A stretch of 64,000 nucleotides of DNA from Pseudomonas orientalis (GTDB lineage: Bacteria; Pseudomonadota; Gammaproteobacteria; Pseudomonadales; Pseudomonadaceae): contig NZ_CP094351.1 of the NCBI RefSeq assembly GCF_022807995.1, positions 370,501 to 434,500 of the forward strand, written 5' to 3'. Position numbers and translations under genes: made by a program. The first letter of the stretch is position 1, and each line of letters opens with the position of its first letter. The notes beneath the pieces are model-generated. The model ran no database searches, was not told the origin of the DNA, and saw only the letters and a program-made list of their open reading frames with translations. Of the stretch, positions 9,942 to 19,284 are shown piece after piece.

Positions 9942-11357
9942 TCAGATTGGCCTACGAGCATCTGGGGGAAGAAAATCGCGATCTGGGTCGTAATTTTTGA
10001 TTAGGTACATGGCCAGATCTATCAAATCAGCAGGACTCAATGAGCCTGCTGCTTCTTTTAGCTTGAGCGTGTCGATGATGTAATCGTAACGAGCATTGTT
10101 GTACTCCCGAACAGCGTTGTAGAGTTGTCGCTGAGCATTGAGTACATCGGCGGTGTTTCGAGACCCCAGCTCTCGACCCACCGTGTTTGCTTTGACCGAC
10201 GCTTGGCTCGATAGGATCGTTTGCCGTCGAGCACTCACTTGCTCAACATCAGAATTAACAGCCCGATGAAAGTTTCGAGTGTTTTGTACGACTTCTCGAC
10301 GCCGATCATCTCGCTCATCTTCACTCTGAGCGAGGCGCTCTGTGGCCTCACGCACTTGCGAGCGCGTCATACCTCCCGAATACAGTGGAATATTGAGTTC
10401 CAGTCCAATACTTCGCTGCTCAACATCTCCCTGATATCCAGAGCGGCCAAAATCGGTGGGGTTGCTATATCCAAAGTTGTCGTTGTCCCCCTTACGATAG
10501 GATGCAACTGCATCCAAGGTTGGAGCAAAACCAGCCTTGCGTTGATGATTAGTTTTCTCGGCGGCTGTCACCGCGAAATTGCTGGCGAGCAACGAGAGGT
10601 TTTGTTGTACCGCCTGGCTTACCCAAGCTTTTGCATCATTGGGTACTGGTGCTTCGACTGGTAGTTGATGCTGAATGCCCTCGATCGATGAATAGTCCTG
10701 TTTGGTGAGGCGAGCAAGGGTTTCATAAGCATCGTCAACTTTGCGCTCAGCCAGCTTGCGGTTGGCATTAGCATTATCGTAAGCCGCCTGAGCATCCAGC
10801 ACATCCGTTATACTGGATGCACCATTTTCAAGGCGTCCCTGAGCTTGCTGCTGTTGGCGCTTTAATGCTGCTTCCTCTGCCTTAGAGGCCGCCAACAAGT
10901 CCAATGCACGCAGTGTTTCGAAATAGGCTTGTGCAGCACTGAGAATCAGCGATTGTTCCTTCGAGGATAGCTCCAGCGCAGCTTGTTCCGTACTGGCTTG
11001 TGCCGCTTCCAGCTGAAACCAACGATCAAGGCGAAACAACGGCTGGTTCAAATTCGCTTGAAAAACAGACTGGCTTCGCGTTCGTGTCAAGCTCGGCTCA
11101 TCACGCTGTAAACGAACAGACTCAACGGATCCACCGGCACTGAGAGTCGGCAATAAACCGGCCCTGGCCTGCGGAACAGCTTCGCGAAGAGCCTGATACT
11201 CATGACGAGCAGCTGAAAGCTTGGCATCGTTGATAACTGCTTGCTGATAAACTCCCATAAGGTCTGCTCGCTTATCGAAATCGTCAGCACTAGCAACAGC
11301 AGAGGTCATCAAAAAGAATAGAAAAAAGCTATTGGGTATCTTGTTAATCAAAGACAT
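9942..11357 (-). CDS. Type I secretion outer membrane channel, TolC family
   Basis: This 471-residue protein has a Sec signal peptide (about 1-24, hydrophobic FFLFFLMTSAVASA then DDF) and two TolC/OEP repeats rich in Ala, Gln and Glu coiled coil (about 35-220 and 245-445). Motifs typical of the family include QARAGLLPTLSAGGS and LNQPLFRLDRW near the start, and LDAQRQL-type helices (LNAQRQLYNAVREY) near the end. It forms the outer-membrane exit duct for the RTX substrate. It is the first gene of the cassette in transcription order, 212 bp ahead of the ABC exporter, and the presumed operon promoter lies upstream of 11357. Confidence 0.93.
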   Translation of the reverse strand: MSLINKIPNSFFLFFLMTSAVASADDFDKRADLMGVYQQAVINDAKLSAARHEYQALREAVPQARAGLLPTLSAGGSVESVRLQRDEPSLTRTRSQSVFQANLNQPLFRLDRWFQLEAAQASTEQAALELSSKEQSLILSAAQAYFETLRALDLLAASKAEEAALKRQQQQAQGRLENGASSITDVLDAQAAYDNANANRKLAERKVDDAYETLARLTKQDYSSIEGIQHQLPVEAPVPNDAKAWVSQAVQQNLSLLASNFAVTAAEKTNHQRKAGFAPTLDAVASYRKGDNDNFGYSNPTDFGRSGYQGDVEQRSIGLELNIPLYSGGMTRSQVREATERLAQSEDERDDRRREVVQNTRNFHRAVNSDVEQVSARRQTILSSQASVKANTVGRELGSRNTADVLNAQRQLYNAVREYNNARYDYIIDTLKLKEAAGSLSPADLIDLAMYLIKNYDPDRDFLPPDARRPI

Positions 11358-11772
11358 AACATTCCGTGTTGTTAATAATTGACCCCGAATTCAGGAGTGA
11401 TTTTCCGAGGTCAAATGCTCGCTTATTTTACAAGCCGGTTACGCACCGCGCATACCGCGTGACTTGTAAGTGACCAGAGTGCGAAATGATACAGGGTGCT
11501 CAGAGGCTCTGTGGTGTGCCGGGGATAACGAAAGCGCTGCGCTGGGGCGGACTGTATTGCCGGCACCTCAGCTTGCCTGAGGGAGGCTCTCAACCTGACA
11601 ATTTAAATCAGGTTAAAACTATTCAGTTTTGATTTCGGTTCCATAAATCCCTTGGACACCTTTCAACCCCACTGCCAAAGCGCCCTGGTCCAGAAATGGT
11701 CCAGAGACCATAAAATCGCAGACAATAAAAAACCCCAAGGAACACATTGTTCCTTGGGGTTTCTCGGTATTT
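11358..11772. other. Intergenic junction between RTX cassette and tRNA-Phe
   Basis: No gene is supported here. The stretch marks the change from the AT-richer cassette to the core genome. It contains a perfect hairpin CCTCAG-N5-CTGAGG (11566-11582), an inverted repeat AACCTGA-N9-TCAGGTT (11592-11614), a short direct repeat TGGTCCAGA (around 11687-11705) and the tRNA terminator. No integrase gene and no obvious second copy of the tRNA 3' end is seen. Confidence 0.6.
11730..11762 (-). terminator. Rho-independent terminator of tRNA-Phe
   Basis: A 14-bp perfect stem (AACCCCAAGGAACA with its complement) and a 3-base loop lie immediately downstream of the tRNA on the minus strand. Read on that strand, the stem is followed by a T-rich run (the complement of ATAAAAAA). 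Confidence 0.9.
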
Positions 11773-11848
11773 TGGTGCCCAGAGACGGAATCGAACCGCC
11801 GACACGGGGATTTTCAATCCCCTGCTCTACCGACTGAGCTATCTGGGC
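11773..11848 (-). tRNA. tRNA-Phe (GAA)
   Basis: This is a 76-nt tRNA on the minus strand with encoded CCA. The acceptor GCCCAGA pairs with TCTGGGC, the D-arm contains AGCTCAGTCGGTAGAGC, the anticodon loop is ATTGAAAAT with anticodon GAA, and the T-arm is GGCGGTTCGATTCCGTC. It sits at the boundary of the RTX cassette, and tRNA genes are common island attachment points. Confidence 0.97.
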
Positions 11849-11951
11849 AACGGGGCGCATTAAACGGGTTTTTCAGGGGGTCGTCAAGCAAGTTTTCAAA
11901 AAATATTTAATTATTACCGTCGCTTACGTGCCGACCCCGGTTTTTGATCAA

Positions 11952-12224
11952 TTATTGAGCAGGTGGTACGTAGCCGTCGGCCTTGGCGTAATCCTCGCCG
12001 GAAAAGAACTTGTCCATTTCGCCCTGCAGGTATTTGCGGTCTTCGGCGTTCATCATGTTCAAGCGCTTTTCGTTGATGAGCAGGGTCTGGTGTTTTTGCC
12101 AGTCGGCCCAGGCCTGGGCGGAGACGTTATCGTAGATGTCCTGGCCTTTGGCACCCGGAAAAGGGGCGCGTTCGAGGGCGGGCAGTTCTTCGTGGTACTT
12201 GCGGCACATGATGGTGCGGGTCAT
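11952..12224 (-). CDS. yggX: Probable Fe(2+)-trafficking protein YggX
   Basis: This 90-residue protein has the family hallmarks: [24 protein letters not shown] at the N-terminus with conserved Cys7, then W-rich [18 protein letters not shown] and the C-terminal [18 protein letters not shown]. Known family members protect iron-sulfur proteins from oxidative damage. The start overlaps the stop of mutY by 4 bases (ATGA), so the two are translationally coupled. This is sensible, because MutY carries an iron-sulfur cluster. Confidence 0.97.
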   Translation of the reverse strand: MTRTIMCRKYHEELPALERAPFPGAKGQDIYDNVSAQAWADWQKHQTLLINEKRLNMMNAEDRKYLQGEMDKFFSGEDYAKADGYVPPAQ

Positions 12225-13288
12225 GACGGCTCTCCTGCGTTCAATACTTCAGCCGCGCGCTTCAGCAGTTTCTTTACCGGGGCGGCAAGGCCCAGGCGCG
12301 GTGGGGTGGCGAGGTTATACCAGAGCCAGTCGGCCTCGGCCACGTGATGGGCGCTTTCCTCGACCTGGACCAGCCAGGGTTCGATGGCCAGCTGGAAGTG
12401 GCTGAAGGTGTGGATCAGCCCCGGCAATTCCTGATGCTTGCCCAAGGCCAGTGCGTGCTGGTTGGCCAGATGATCCAGGTCTTCCAGGTCGTCCAGCTCG
12501 GGCAGGCTCCATAAGCCGCCCCACAGGCCGGTGGAGGGGCGACGGTAAAGCAGGATCGCGCCCTCGGCATTGGCCAGCATCGGCATCAGCGTGCGTTTCT
12601 GGGGGATGGTCTTGCGCGGCTTGGGGATCGGGTAGCGCGTCTCCAGGCCGAGCATGTGGGCTTCGCAGCCTTTTTCCAGCGGGCACAGCAGACAGCTGGG
12701 TTTGCTGCGGGTACACAGCGTGGCACCCATGTCCATCATCGCCTGGGTGTAGGCGTTGACGCGGTCGTGTGGCGTAAAGCGCTCTGCGGTCGCCCACAGC
12801 TGCTTGGCGACCTTGGGTTCGCCCGGGTAGCCCTCTTGCGCGGTAAAGCGTGCCAGCACGCGCTTGACGTTGCCGTCGAGGATCGGCGCGCGCAGGCCCA
12901 TGCTCAGGCTGGCGATTGCGCCGGCGGTGGACAGGCCGATGCCGGGCAGCTCGGTAAGCTTTTCGACATCCCTGGGAAACTCGCCGCCGTATTCGGCGAC
13001 CACGATCTTTGCAGTCTTTTGCAGGTTGCGCGCCCGGGTGTAGTAACCCAGGCCGGTCCACAGGTGCAGCACTTCGTCTTCCGGCGCGGCGGCCAGCGCC
13101 TGCACTGTCGGCAAGGACGCCATGAACCGGTCGAAGTAGTTGAGCACGGTGCTGACCTGGGTCTGTTGCAGCATGATCTCCGACACCCACACCCGATACG
13201 GCGTGATGCCCTGTTGCCAGGGCAGGTCGTGGCGGCCGTGGCGGTCGTACCAGTCCAGCACCGCCTGTGAAAACTGCTCGTTTCTCAT
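12221..13288 (-). CDS. mutY: A/G-specific adenine glycosylase MutY
   Basis: A 355-residue base-excision repair enzyme that removes adenine mispaired with 8-oxoguanine. Visible features: MLQQTQV with the catalytic Glu (about residue 40), helix-hairpin-helix [12 protein letters not shown] followed by the catalytic Asp in [10 protein letters not shown], four Cys of the [4Fe-4S] cluster in [17 protein letters not shown] (about 190-210), and a C-terminal NUDIX-like domain ending near [10 protein letters not shown]. The ATG at 13288 is chosen because it overlaps the asmA stop as ATGA and begins the canonical [19 protein letters not shown]; an upstream extension would be non-homologous. Confidence 0.97.
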   Translation of the reverse strand: MRNEQFSQAVLDWYDRHGRHDLPWQQGITPYRVWVSEIMLQQTQVSTVLNYFDRFMASLPTVQALAAAPEDEVLHLWTGLGYYTRARNLQKTAKIVVAEYGGEFPRDVEKLTELPGIGLSTAGAIASLSMGLRAPILDGNVKRVLARFTAQEGYPGEPKVAKQLWATAERFTPHDRVNAYTQAMMDMGATLCTRSKPSCLLCPLEKGCEAHMLGLETRYPIPKPRKTIPQKRTLMPMLANAEGAILLYRRPSTGLWGGLWSLPELDDLEDLDHLANQHALALGKHQELPGLIHTFSHFQLAIEPWLVQVEESAHHVAEADWLWYNLATPPRLGLAAPVKKLLKRAAEVLNAGEPS

Positions 13289-15501
13289 CGGTTGAACAGG
13301 CCTTTCAATGCGTCTTTGAGCTTGGGATTGACCTTGTCGAGCTTTTCTTCGAGCTTCTCGTTGAGGCGATTGCCCGCCGCTTTGATGGCGACCTGGCCGA
13401 GGCCGTCCTTGTCCAGGCGGCAGGCCTTGGCACCCAGTTCCAGCGGACCACGGCAACGCAGCGGCACTTCGATACCCTGGAAGTTGGCTCCGACCTGGCA
13501 GGCCGGGTCCGGCACATCGCGCTGGTCGCCTTCGACAATGATGCCCACCCGGTAGTCCATGCCCAGCACGCGCAGGTCGACATCGCCATCGCCGTTGAGG
13601 GTCAGCCCCGGAATGCGCACTTTCAGGTCAGGGTTGCTGGCCACGCCGTTGCGCAACGTCAGGTTGCCGCGCAGTTCCTGGAAGGGCGTGTCCTTGCCTT
13701 GTGGCGTGGTGCTCAGGGTTTTTCGGTTGAGCAGGGCGATACCGGTACACAGTTGTTGCTCGATGTTGGCGTTGAGCAGCACACCGTTGTTGATGACGAT
13801 GCCGGCGGTGCCATTAAGGCCGTCGATCAAGGCCTTCTGGCTGTTGCCACGCCCGGTCAGGTTGCTGTCCAGGGTGACCAGGCCTTTGACTGGTGGGGTT
13901 TTCCCCTGGGCCTGCAGGATTTTTTCTACCGGTACCTGCCTGATATGGGTTTGCAGCGCCAGGAGCGGGATGTCCTGGCGCACATCGAGGCTGCCATTGG
14001 CCTGGAACGTGCCGTTGTAGAGGCCACCGCTCAGCGCGTCGAGCTTGAGCTGGCCATCGATGCCCGAGGCTTTCAGTACCGCGTTCTGGATCGGCAGCTG
14101 GCTCAAGGTAAGTTGGCCGAACGCAAGGTCCGCGTTGATATCCAGGCTGCGCAGGCGGGTAAGCGGCAGCAGTTTGTCACTGCTCCAGGCGGCTTTGGTC
14201 GGCGCTTCCGGCAGCGGGCTGTTACCGCCGGCGGCCATCGCACCGGCCTCGCTGCTCTGCACTTCGGCCTGGCGTGCGGCCGCCGTGCCTTTGGCTGCGT
14301 CGGATTTGGCCGGCAGGTAATTGTCGACATTGAACGTGTCGCCCTTGAGCTGCACGCGCAGGGACTGCCTGGCGAAATCATCCACGGCAACACGACCGGT
14401 GAAGGTGCTGCCATCGAGTTTCAGGTTCAAATCCTCCAGCGCGACATTGGTCGGCGTGCCTTTGAGGCGGCTGACCAGTTCGACTTTGCTCAGGCTGCCC
14501 GGTGCCATGGGCGGCAGAGGGTGGCCGACGCTTTCGAGAAACTTGGCCAGGTCAAACTGGGCGACCGACAGCGCGCCGCTGAGCTGCGGGGTGTTGGTCA
14601 GGTCGGTGACCCTGAGTTCGCCCAGTGCGCGCAATTGGTTGGCCGAGAGTTTCAGGTTGGTCCATTCGGCGATGTTGGCGGCAAGGTCGACCAGCAATTG
14701 ACCCTGGGTGGAGAAGGTCAGGGTCTTGCCTTGCAGGGGTTCGCCAGTGGCTTCGCCGCTCAGGCGCATGTCTTCGAACTGGTAGCGCTTGAGGGCGCGC
14801 TGGATGCGCAAGTTGCCGTTCAGCTCGGTCTTGAGGCGCATCACCGGCTGGTTGCTGCCCAGGAAAGCGGTGAGTTTCAGCGGAATGTTGGCGCCTTCGT
14901 GGATGGCGCCGGCACTGAGCTGGATGCTTTCGGCGCTCAATTGCTTGCCGGTCTGTTCATCGTTGTATTCAACGCGGGCGTTGTTGATGGTCAGGCTGTC
15001 GATGTCCAGGCGGATCGGCTGCGGCGGTTTTTCCGGCTTGGCTTGGGCCACCGGTTCGGCCGGCGCGGGGGCGGCGGCATCCGGGGTTTCGTCGGGCAGG
15101 TTCTTGCCGATGTCTTCCCAGTTGCCGTGGCCGTTCTTGTCGCGGGTCAGGCGCAGGTTCAGGCCTTCGACCCGCACATCGCTCATCTGTACTTCGCGGC
15201 GCAACAGCGGCAGCACGCGTACCGAGAGGCCGAGCATCTGCAGGTCGGCGAACGGTTGGGTCGGATTGGTCAAAGTCGCCACACCGGCTTCGTGCAGCTC
15301 CAGGCCCAGCCAGGGGAACAGGCTCCAGCCGATGTCGCCATTGAGCGTCAGCTCGATGTGGGCCTTGTCGCGGGCAATCTGGCGAATTTCTTCTTTGTAG
15401 TCGTTGGGATCGAAGAGATGGGTCAGGGCAAAGCCGAGAGCCACAATGATCAGCAACAGCCCGAGAAATACCAGACCCAGGATTTTGCCGAACGCTTTCA
15501 T
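13285..15501 (-). CDS. asmA: AsmA family protein
   Basis: A 738-residue inner-membrane-anchored periplasmic protein. It has one N-terminal membrane segment (about residues 6-28, ILGLVFLGLLLIIVALGFAL), followed by the AsmA N-terminal block (LFDPNDYKEEIRQIARDKAHIELTLNGDIGW) and a C-terminal AsmA domain (around LDSNLTGRGNSQKALIDGLNG). A low-complexity Pro/Ala stretch lies near 140-165. AsmA-like proteins are associated with envelope lipid homeostasis. The ATG at 15501 is preferred because AAGGACT precedes it at good spacing; an upstream start at 15528 is possible. It is the first gene of asmA-mutY-yggX. Confidence 0.93.
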   Translation of the reverse strand: MKAFGKILGLVFLGLLLIIVALGFALTHLFDPNDYKEEIRQIARDKAHIELTLNGDIGWSLFPWLGLELHEAGVATLTNPTQPFADLQMLGLSVRVLPLLRREVQMSDVRVEGLNLRLTRDKNGHGNWEDIGKNLPDETPDAAAPAPAEPVAQAKPEKPPQPIRLDIDSLTINNARVEYNDEQTGKQLSAESIQLSAGAIHEGANIPLKLTAFLGSNQPVMRLKTELNGNLRIQRALKRYQFEDMRLSGEATGEPLQGKTLTFSTQGQLLVDLAANIAEWTNLKLSANQLRALGELRVTDLTNTPQLSGALSVAQFDLAKFLESVGHPLPPMAPGSLSKVELVSRLKGTPTNVALEDLNLKLDGSTFTGRVAVDDFARQSLRVQLKGDTFNVDNYLPAKSDAAKGTAAARQAEVQSSEAGAMAAGGNSPLPEAPTKAAWSSDKLLPLTRLRSLDINADLAFGQLTLSQLPIQNAVLKASGIDGQLKLDALSGGLYNGTFQANGSLDVRQDIPLLALQTHIRQVPVEKILQAQGKTPPVKGLVTLDSNLTGRGNSQKALIDGLNGTAGIVINNGVLLNANIEQQLCTGIALLNRKTLSTTPQGKDTPFQELRGNLTLRNGVASNPDLKVRIPGLTLNGDGDVDLRVLGMDYRVGIIVEGDQRDVPDPACQVGANFQGIEVPLRCRGPLELGAKACRLDKDGLGQVAIKAAGNRLNEKLEEKLDKVNPKLKDALKGLFNR

Positions 15502-15826
15502 GGGCGAGTCCTTGTATGTCGATTTCAAAATTTAGCCGCAGAGTATAACGCCCGACGGCGTGCATCAGTTCGTGGATCGTTACATTGTATCTACGACCAG
15601 CGAAACGGGATTTTGGCGTCAAATAAAACAGATGGGCTGAAAAAAGTGATGTCAATTTGGTTTTTCTCCCATCTGCAAGTGCTAATCTCTGCGCGTTCGT
15701 CTGCCTTCTGCGACGTATCGTCGCGCCAAAATGGAGTTTCGCTCAAAAAAACGGCCACGCATTGCGTGCAAGGTCGAGGGGGAAGCGCGCCTGACGGACG
15801 CATACCAATAACTGGGGGAAACACCA
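15502..15826. other. Divergent intergenic region asmA / MFS transporter with long inverted repeat
   Basis: No gene is supported. Notable is CAGATGGG (15629-15636) with CCCATCTG (15668-15675). The arms continue inward as an A-run (15640-15644) and a T-run (15661-15665) after a small bulge, so a stem of about 13 pairs is possible. Further on, AACTGGGGGAAAC gives the ribosome site for the transporter. Promoters for both divergent genes must lie here. Confidence 0.5.
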
Positions 15827-17488
15827 ATGAGCACTAGCACTGCGGCCGGTATCAACGCCGCACCGCCTGCGTTCCTGTCCAAGGAACGCATTATCGCCAA
15901 GCCCGGCTTCAACCGCTGGCTGGTTCCGCCGGCCGCCCTGGCCATCCACCTGTGCATCGGCATGGCCTACGGCTTCTCGGTGTTCTGGCTGCCGCTGTCC
16001 AAGGCGCTGGGCATCACCGCACCGGTCGCCTGTGCGCCGGATATGAGCTTTATCGCTCAGGTCTTCTCGTCCCAATGCGATTGGCCCATCTCCATGCTGG
16101 GCTGGATCTACACCCTGTTCTTCATCTTCCTGGGTTGCTCGGCTGCAATCTGGGGCGGCTGGCTGGAACATGCCGGGCCACGCAAGGCCGGTGTTGTCTC
16201 GGCGCTGTGCTGGTGCGGTGGCCTGCTGATCTCGGCGTTGGGTATCTATACCCACCAGATCTGGCTGATGTGGATCGGCTCCGGGGTCATTGGCGGTATC
16301 GGCCTGGGCCTGGGCTATATCTCGCCCGTGTCCACGCTGATCAAGTGGTTCCCGGACAAACGCGGCATGGCGACCGGCATGGCGATCATGGGCTTCGGTG
16401 GCGGCGCGATGGTCGGTGCACCGCTGGCGGCAGCACTGATGGGCCACTTCGCTTCGCCGACCAGCGTGGGCGTATGGCAGAGCTTCCTGGTGATGGCTGC
16501 GATCTACTTCGTGTTCATGATCGGTGGCGCATTGTCCTATCGTGTTCCGCCGACCGGCTGGAAGCCTGAGGGCTGGACCGCGCCGGCGAAAAAAGCCAGC
16601 AATGCGATGATCACTCACCGTCATGTGCATGTGAACGTGGCGTGGAAAACCCCGCAATTCCGTCTGGTATGGCTGGTGCTGTGCCTGAACGTGTCGGCCG
16701 GTATCGGCATCCTAGGCATGGCTTCGCCGCTGCTGCAGGAAGTGTTCGGTGGCAAGTTGCTGGGGCTGGACGTACCGTTCGGTCAGCTGGATGCCGGGCA
16801 ACTCGCATCGATTGCCGCCATCGCGGCAGGCTTTACCGGCCTGTTGAGCCTGTTCAACATCGGTGGCCGGTTCTTCTGGGCGTCGTTCTCCGACTATCTG
16901 GGGCGCAAAAATACCTACTTCGTGTTCTTCGCCCTGGGCTTTGCCCTGTACGCGCTGATCCCGAACCTGGGGCACCTGGGCAACGTGGCACTGTTCGTCG
17001 CGGCGTTCTGCATCATCCTGTCGATGTACGGCGGTGGTTTTGCGACGGTCCCGGCTTACCTGGCCGACCTGTTCGGTACGCAAATGGTCGGCGCTATCCA
17101 CGGCCGCCTGCTGACCGCCTGGGCCGCTGCCGGCGTATTGGGCCCCGTGCTGGTGAACTACCTGCGTGAATATCAGTTGAGCATCGGCGTCGAACGCGCT
17201 GCGGCCTATGACATCACCTTGTACATCCTCGCAGGCCTGCTGGTGCTGGGCTTCATCTGCAACCTGCTGGTGCGTCCTGTGGCCGACAAGTACTTCATGA
17301 CCGACGCCGAACTCGCCGCCGAGCAGGCGCTGGGCCATGACAAAGGCGCCGATGCCAGCACCGTGCTGGAGTGGAAAGCCTCCCCTGGCAGCAAGCCATT
17401 GGCGGTCGCCGCCTGGCTGGTAGTGGGCATTCCGTTGGCGTGGGGTGTGTGGGTGACCCTGCAGAAGACCGCAGTACTGTTCCACTAA
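15827..17488 (+). CDS. MFS transporter, OFA (oxalate/formate antiporter-like) family
   Basis: A 553-residue multi-span inner-membrane transporter. The N-terminal RWLVPPAALAIHLCIGMAYGFSVFWLPL is typical of OFA-family MFS proteins, and a conserved loop GLGLGYISPVSTLIKWFPDKRGMATGMA follows TM4. A second MFS half begins near residue 285 (FRLVWLVLCLNVSAGIGILGMA), and GGRFFWASFSDYLGRK is the matching cytoplasmic loop. Extra C-terminal hydrophobic segments follow (about 460-480 and 525-545). The family moves small carboxylates, but the substrate cannot be told from sequence. The start has a GGGGGAAA ribosome site and the 3' end is followed directly by a REPIN. Confidence 0.9.
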   Translation: MSTSTAAGINAAPPAFLSKERIIAKPGFNRWLVPPAALAIHLCIGMAYGFSVFWLPLSKALGITAPVACAPDMSFIAQVFSSQCDWPISMLGWIYTLFFIFLGCSAAIWGGWLEHAGPRKAGVVSALCWCGGLLISALGIYTHQIWLMWIGSGVIGGIGLGLGYISPVSTLIKWFPDKRGMATGMAIMGFGGGAMVGAPLAAALMGHFASPTSVGVWQSFLVMAAIYFVFMIGGALSYRVPPTGWKPEGWTAPAKKASNAMITHRHVHVNVAWKTPQFRLVWLVLCLNVSAGIGILGMASPLLQEVFGGKLLGLDVPFGQLDAGQLASIAAIAAGFTGLLSLFNIGGRFFWASFSDYLGRKNTYFVFFALGFALYALIPNLGHLGNVALFVAAFCIILSMYGGGFATVPAYLADLFGTQMVGAIHGRLLTAWAAAGVLGPVLVNYLREYQLSIGVERAAAYDITLYILAGLLVLGFICNLLVRPVADKYFMTDAELAAEQALGHDKGADASTVLEWKASPGSKPLAVAAWLVVGIPLAWGVWVTLQKTAVLFH

Positions 17489-17502
17489 CATTGCAAAACC
17501 CT

Positions 17503-17593
17503 TGTGGGAGGGGGCTTGCCCCCGATAGCGGCGCATCAGTCAATGCATTGTTGACTGACCCACTGCTATCGGGGGCAAGCCCCCTCCCACATT
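17503..17593. repeat. REPIN, GGGAGGGGGCTTGCCCCC family
   Basis: Two inverted REP units (GTGGGAGGGGGCTTGCCCCCG and its complement) flank a short variable spacer with its own dyad (TCAGTCAA...TTGACTGA). It lies between the MFS transporter and hisB. Confidence 0.93.
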
Positions 17594-17690
17594 GGTTGTC
17601 CAGTGTTCCGGTGGGCTGGGTCCCACATGTATGCACATGTCTATCCCCGACATTCCCCGCTTCAACTCGTCAGTCTTATCCCCTCCGATG

Positions 17691-17719
17691 TTTCTGTTTA
17701 GCGCCCGCGCCCCTATAAT
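17691..17719 (+). promoter_or_regulatory. Possible sigma70 promoter of hisB operon
   Basis: A perfect -10 TATAAT (17714-17719) lies 17 bases after a weak -35 TTTCTG (17691-17696), 37 bases before the hisB start. Two ACATGT palindromes (17625-17630, 17635-17640) lie upstream. The -35 match is poor, so the call rests mainly on the -10. Confidence 0.5.
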
Positions 17720-17756
17720 GGCTGCCTTTTTCGCCCAATGATTTGCGGAGCTGGTG

Positions 17757-18350
17757 ATGGTCGAACGTATGGCGTCCGTCGAGCGCGACACTCTGGAAAC
17801 CCAGATCAAAGCCTCGATCAACCTGGATGGCACCGGAAAGGCCCGATTCGATATCGGTGTACCTTTTCTTGAGCACATGCTGGACCAGATCGCCCGTCAC
17901 GGGCTGATCGACCTGGATATCGTCAGCAAGGGCGACCTGCACATCGACGACCACCACACGGTGGAAGACGTGGGCATCACCCTCGGCCAAGCCTTTGCCA
18001 AGGCCATCGGTGACAAAAAAGGCATCCGTCGCTACGGCCACGCCTATGTCCCGCTGGACGAAGCGCTGTCGCGCGTCGTCATCGACTTCTCCGGCCGCCC
18101 GGGCCTGCAGATGCACGTGCCCTACACCCGCGCCACCGTGGGCGGCTTCGATGTCGACCTGTTCCAGGAATTCTTCCAGGGTTTCGTCAACCACGCCCTG
18201 GTCAGCCTGCACATCGACAACCTGCGCGGCACCAACACTCACCACCAGATCGAAACCGTGTTCAAGGCATTCGGCCGCGCGCTGCGCATGGCCGTCGAGC
18301 TGGATGACCGCATGGCCGGGCAAATGCCGTCGACCAAGGGCGTCCTGTAA
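17757..18350 (+). CDS. hisB: Imidazoleglycerol-phosphate dehydratase HisB
   Basis: A 197-residue cytoplasmic enzyme for the sixth step of histidine synthesis (IGP to imidazole-acetol phosphate). It is the monofunctional form without the phosphatase domain. The two duplicated metal-binding motifs are visible: DDHHTVED (about 66-73) and NTHHQIE (about 163-169); [16 protein letters not shown] and SGRPGL also match. The ATG at 17757 follows a GGAG site; a GTG one codon earlier would add a single residue. The stop overlaps the hisH start. Confidence 0.97.
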   Translation: MVERMASVERDTLETQIKASINLDGTGKARFDIGVPFLEHMLDQIARHGLIDLDIVSKGDLHIDDHHTVEDVGITLGQAFAKAIGDKKGIRRYGHAYVPLDEALSRVVIDFSGRPGLQMHVPYTRATVGGFDVDLFQEFFQGFVNHALVSLHIDNLRGTNTHHQIETVFKAFGRALRMAVELDDRMAGQMPSTKGVL

Positions 18351-18988
18351 TGCAGACGGTCGCGGTTATCGATTACGGCATGGGCAACCTGCACTCGGTG
18401 GCCAAGGCGCTCGAACACGTAGGTGCCGGCAAGGTGCTGATCACCAGCGATGCCAATGTGATTCGCGAAGCCGACCGCGTGGTGTTTCCAGGCGTTGGCG
18501 CGATTCGCGATTGCATGGCCGAGATCCGTCGCCTGGGCTTTGACAGCCTGGTGCGCGAAGTCAGCCAGGACCGTCCGTTCCTCGGCATCTGCGTGGGCAT
18601 GCAAGCCCTGCTCGACAGCAGTGAAGAGAACGGCGGTGTCGACTGCATCGGTCTGTTTCCCGGCCAGGTGAAGTTCTTCGGCAAAGACCTGCATGAAGAC
18701 GGCGAGCACCTCAAGGTGCCGCACATGGGCTGGAACGAAGTACGTCGCGCGGTGGATCACCCGCTGTGGCACGAGATTCCGGACATGGCGCGCTTCTACT
18801 TTGTGCACAGCTATTACATCGCCGCCGGTAATCGGCGCCAAGTGGTGGGTGGCGGGCATTACGGCGTCGATTTTGCCGCCGCGCTGGCCGACGGTTCGCG
18901 TTTTGCCGTGCAGTTTCACCCGGAGAAGAGCCATACCCATGGCCTGCAATTGCTGCAGAACTTCGCCGCGTGGGACGGTCGTTGGTAA
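18350..18988 (+). CDS. hisH: Imidazole glycerol phosphate synthase subunit HisH
   Basis: A 212-residue class I glutamine amidotransferase that supplies ammonia to HisF. The triad is visible: nucleophile Cys in [10 protein letters not shown] (about 83), His and Glu in [10 protein letters not shown] (about 190-192). The start shares the A of the hisB stop (TAATG), and its own stop overlaps the next gene in the same way, so translation is coupled through the cluster. Confidence 0.98.
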   Translation: MQTVAVIDYGMGNLHSVAKALEHVGAGKVLITSDANVIREADRVVFPGVGAIRDCMAEIRRLGFDSLVREVSQDRPFLGICVGMQALLDSSEENGGVDCIGLFPGQVKFFGKDLHEDGEHLKVPHMGWNEVRRAVDHPLWHEIPDMARFYFVHSYYIAAGNRRQVVGGGHYGVDFAAALADGSRFAVQFHPEKSHTHGLQLLQNFAAWDGRW

Positions 18989-19245
18989 TGGCCAAGAAGC
19001 CGAAGCCGCCGATCTTGAACCTCACGCCCGAGCAGGAGCGTGAGGCCACCGAAAAGATCAAGCGATTCATGGAAGACCGCTTCGAGCTCAGGCTGGGCTC
19101 GTTCGAGGTCGCCGAGATTCTTGAGCTGTTCACCACCGAAGTGGCGCCGCACTATTACAACAGGGCGATTTTCGATACGCAGACGCTCCTCAAAGAAAGG
19201 TTCGAAAGCATCGAAAGCGACCTGTGGTCGCTTGAGAAACCCTGA
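18988..19245 (+). CDS. DUF2164 family protein
   Basis: A small 85-residue cytoplasmic protein, rich in charged residues, with a predicted helical core (LTPEQEREATEKIKRFMEDRFELRLG) and the family-typical VAPHYYNRAIFDTQ. The ATG at 18988 overlaps the hisH stop (TAATG), so it is embedded in the his operon between hisH and hisA. Function is unknown; position suggests co-expression with histidine synthesis but not necessarily a role in it. Confidence 0.9.
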   Translation: MAKKPKPPILNLTPEQEREATEKIKRFMEDRFELRLGSFEVAEILELFTTEVAPHYYNRAIFDTQTLLKERFESIESDLWSLEKP

Positions 19246-19284
19246 TTTCCCAAGCATTGCTGAATATCGAATAAGGTTTGCCAG

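Noticed and set aside
11640..11772. Attachment-site duplication of the tRNA-Phe 3' end
   Set aside because: I looked for a second copy of the tRNA 3' sequence on the cassette side and found none in the window.
13267..15837. 856-codon open frame antisense to asmA
   Set aside because: High-GC shadow of a real gene; its sequence is low in family-like features, and asmA is convincing on the other strand.
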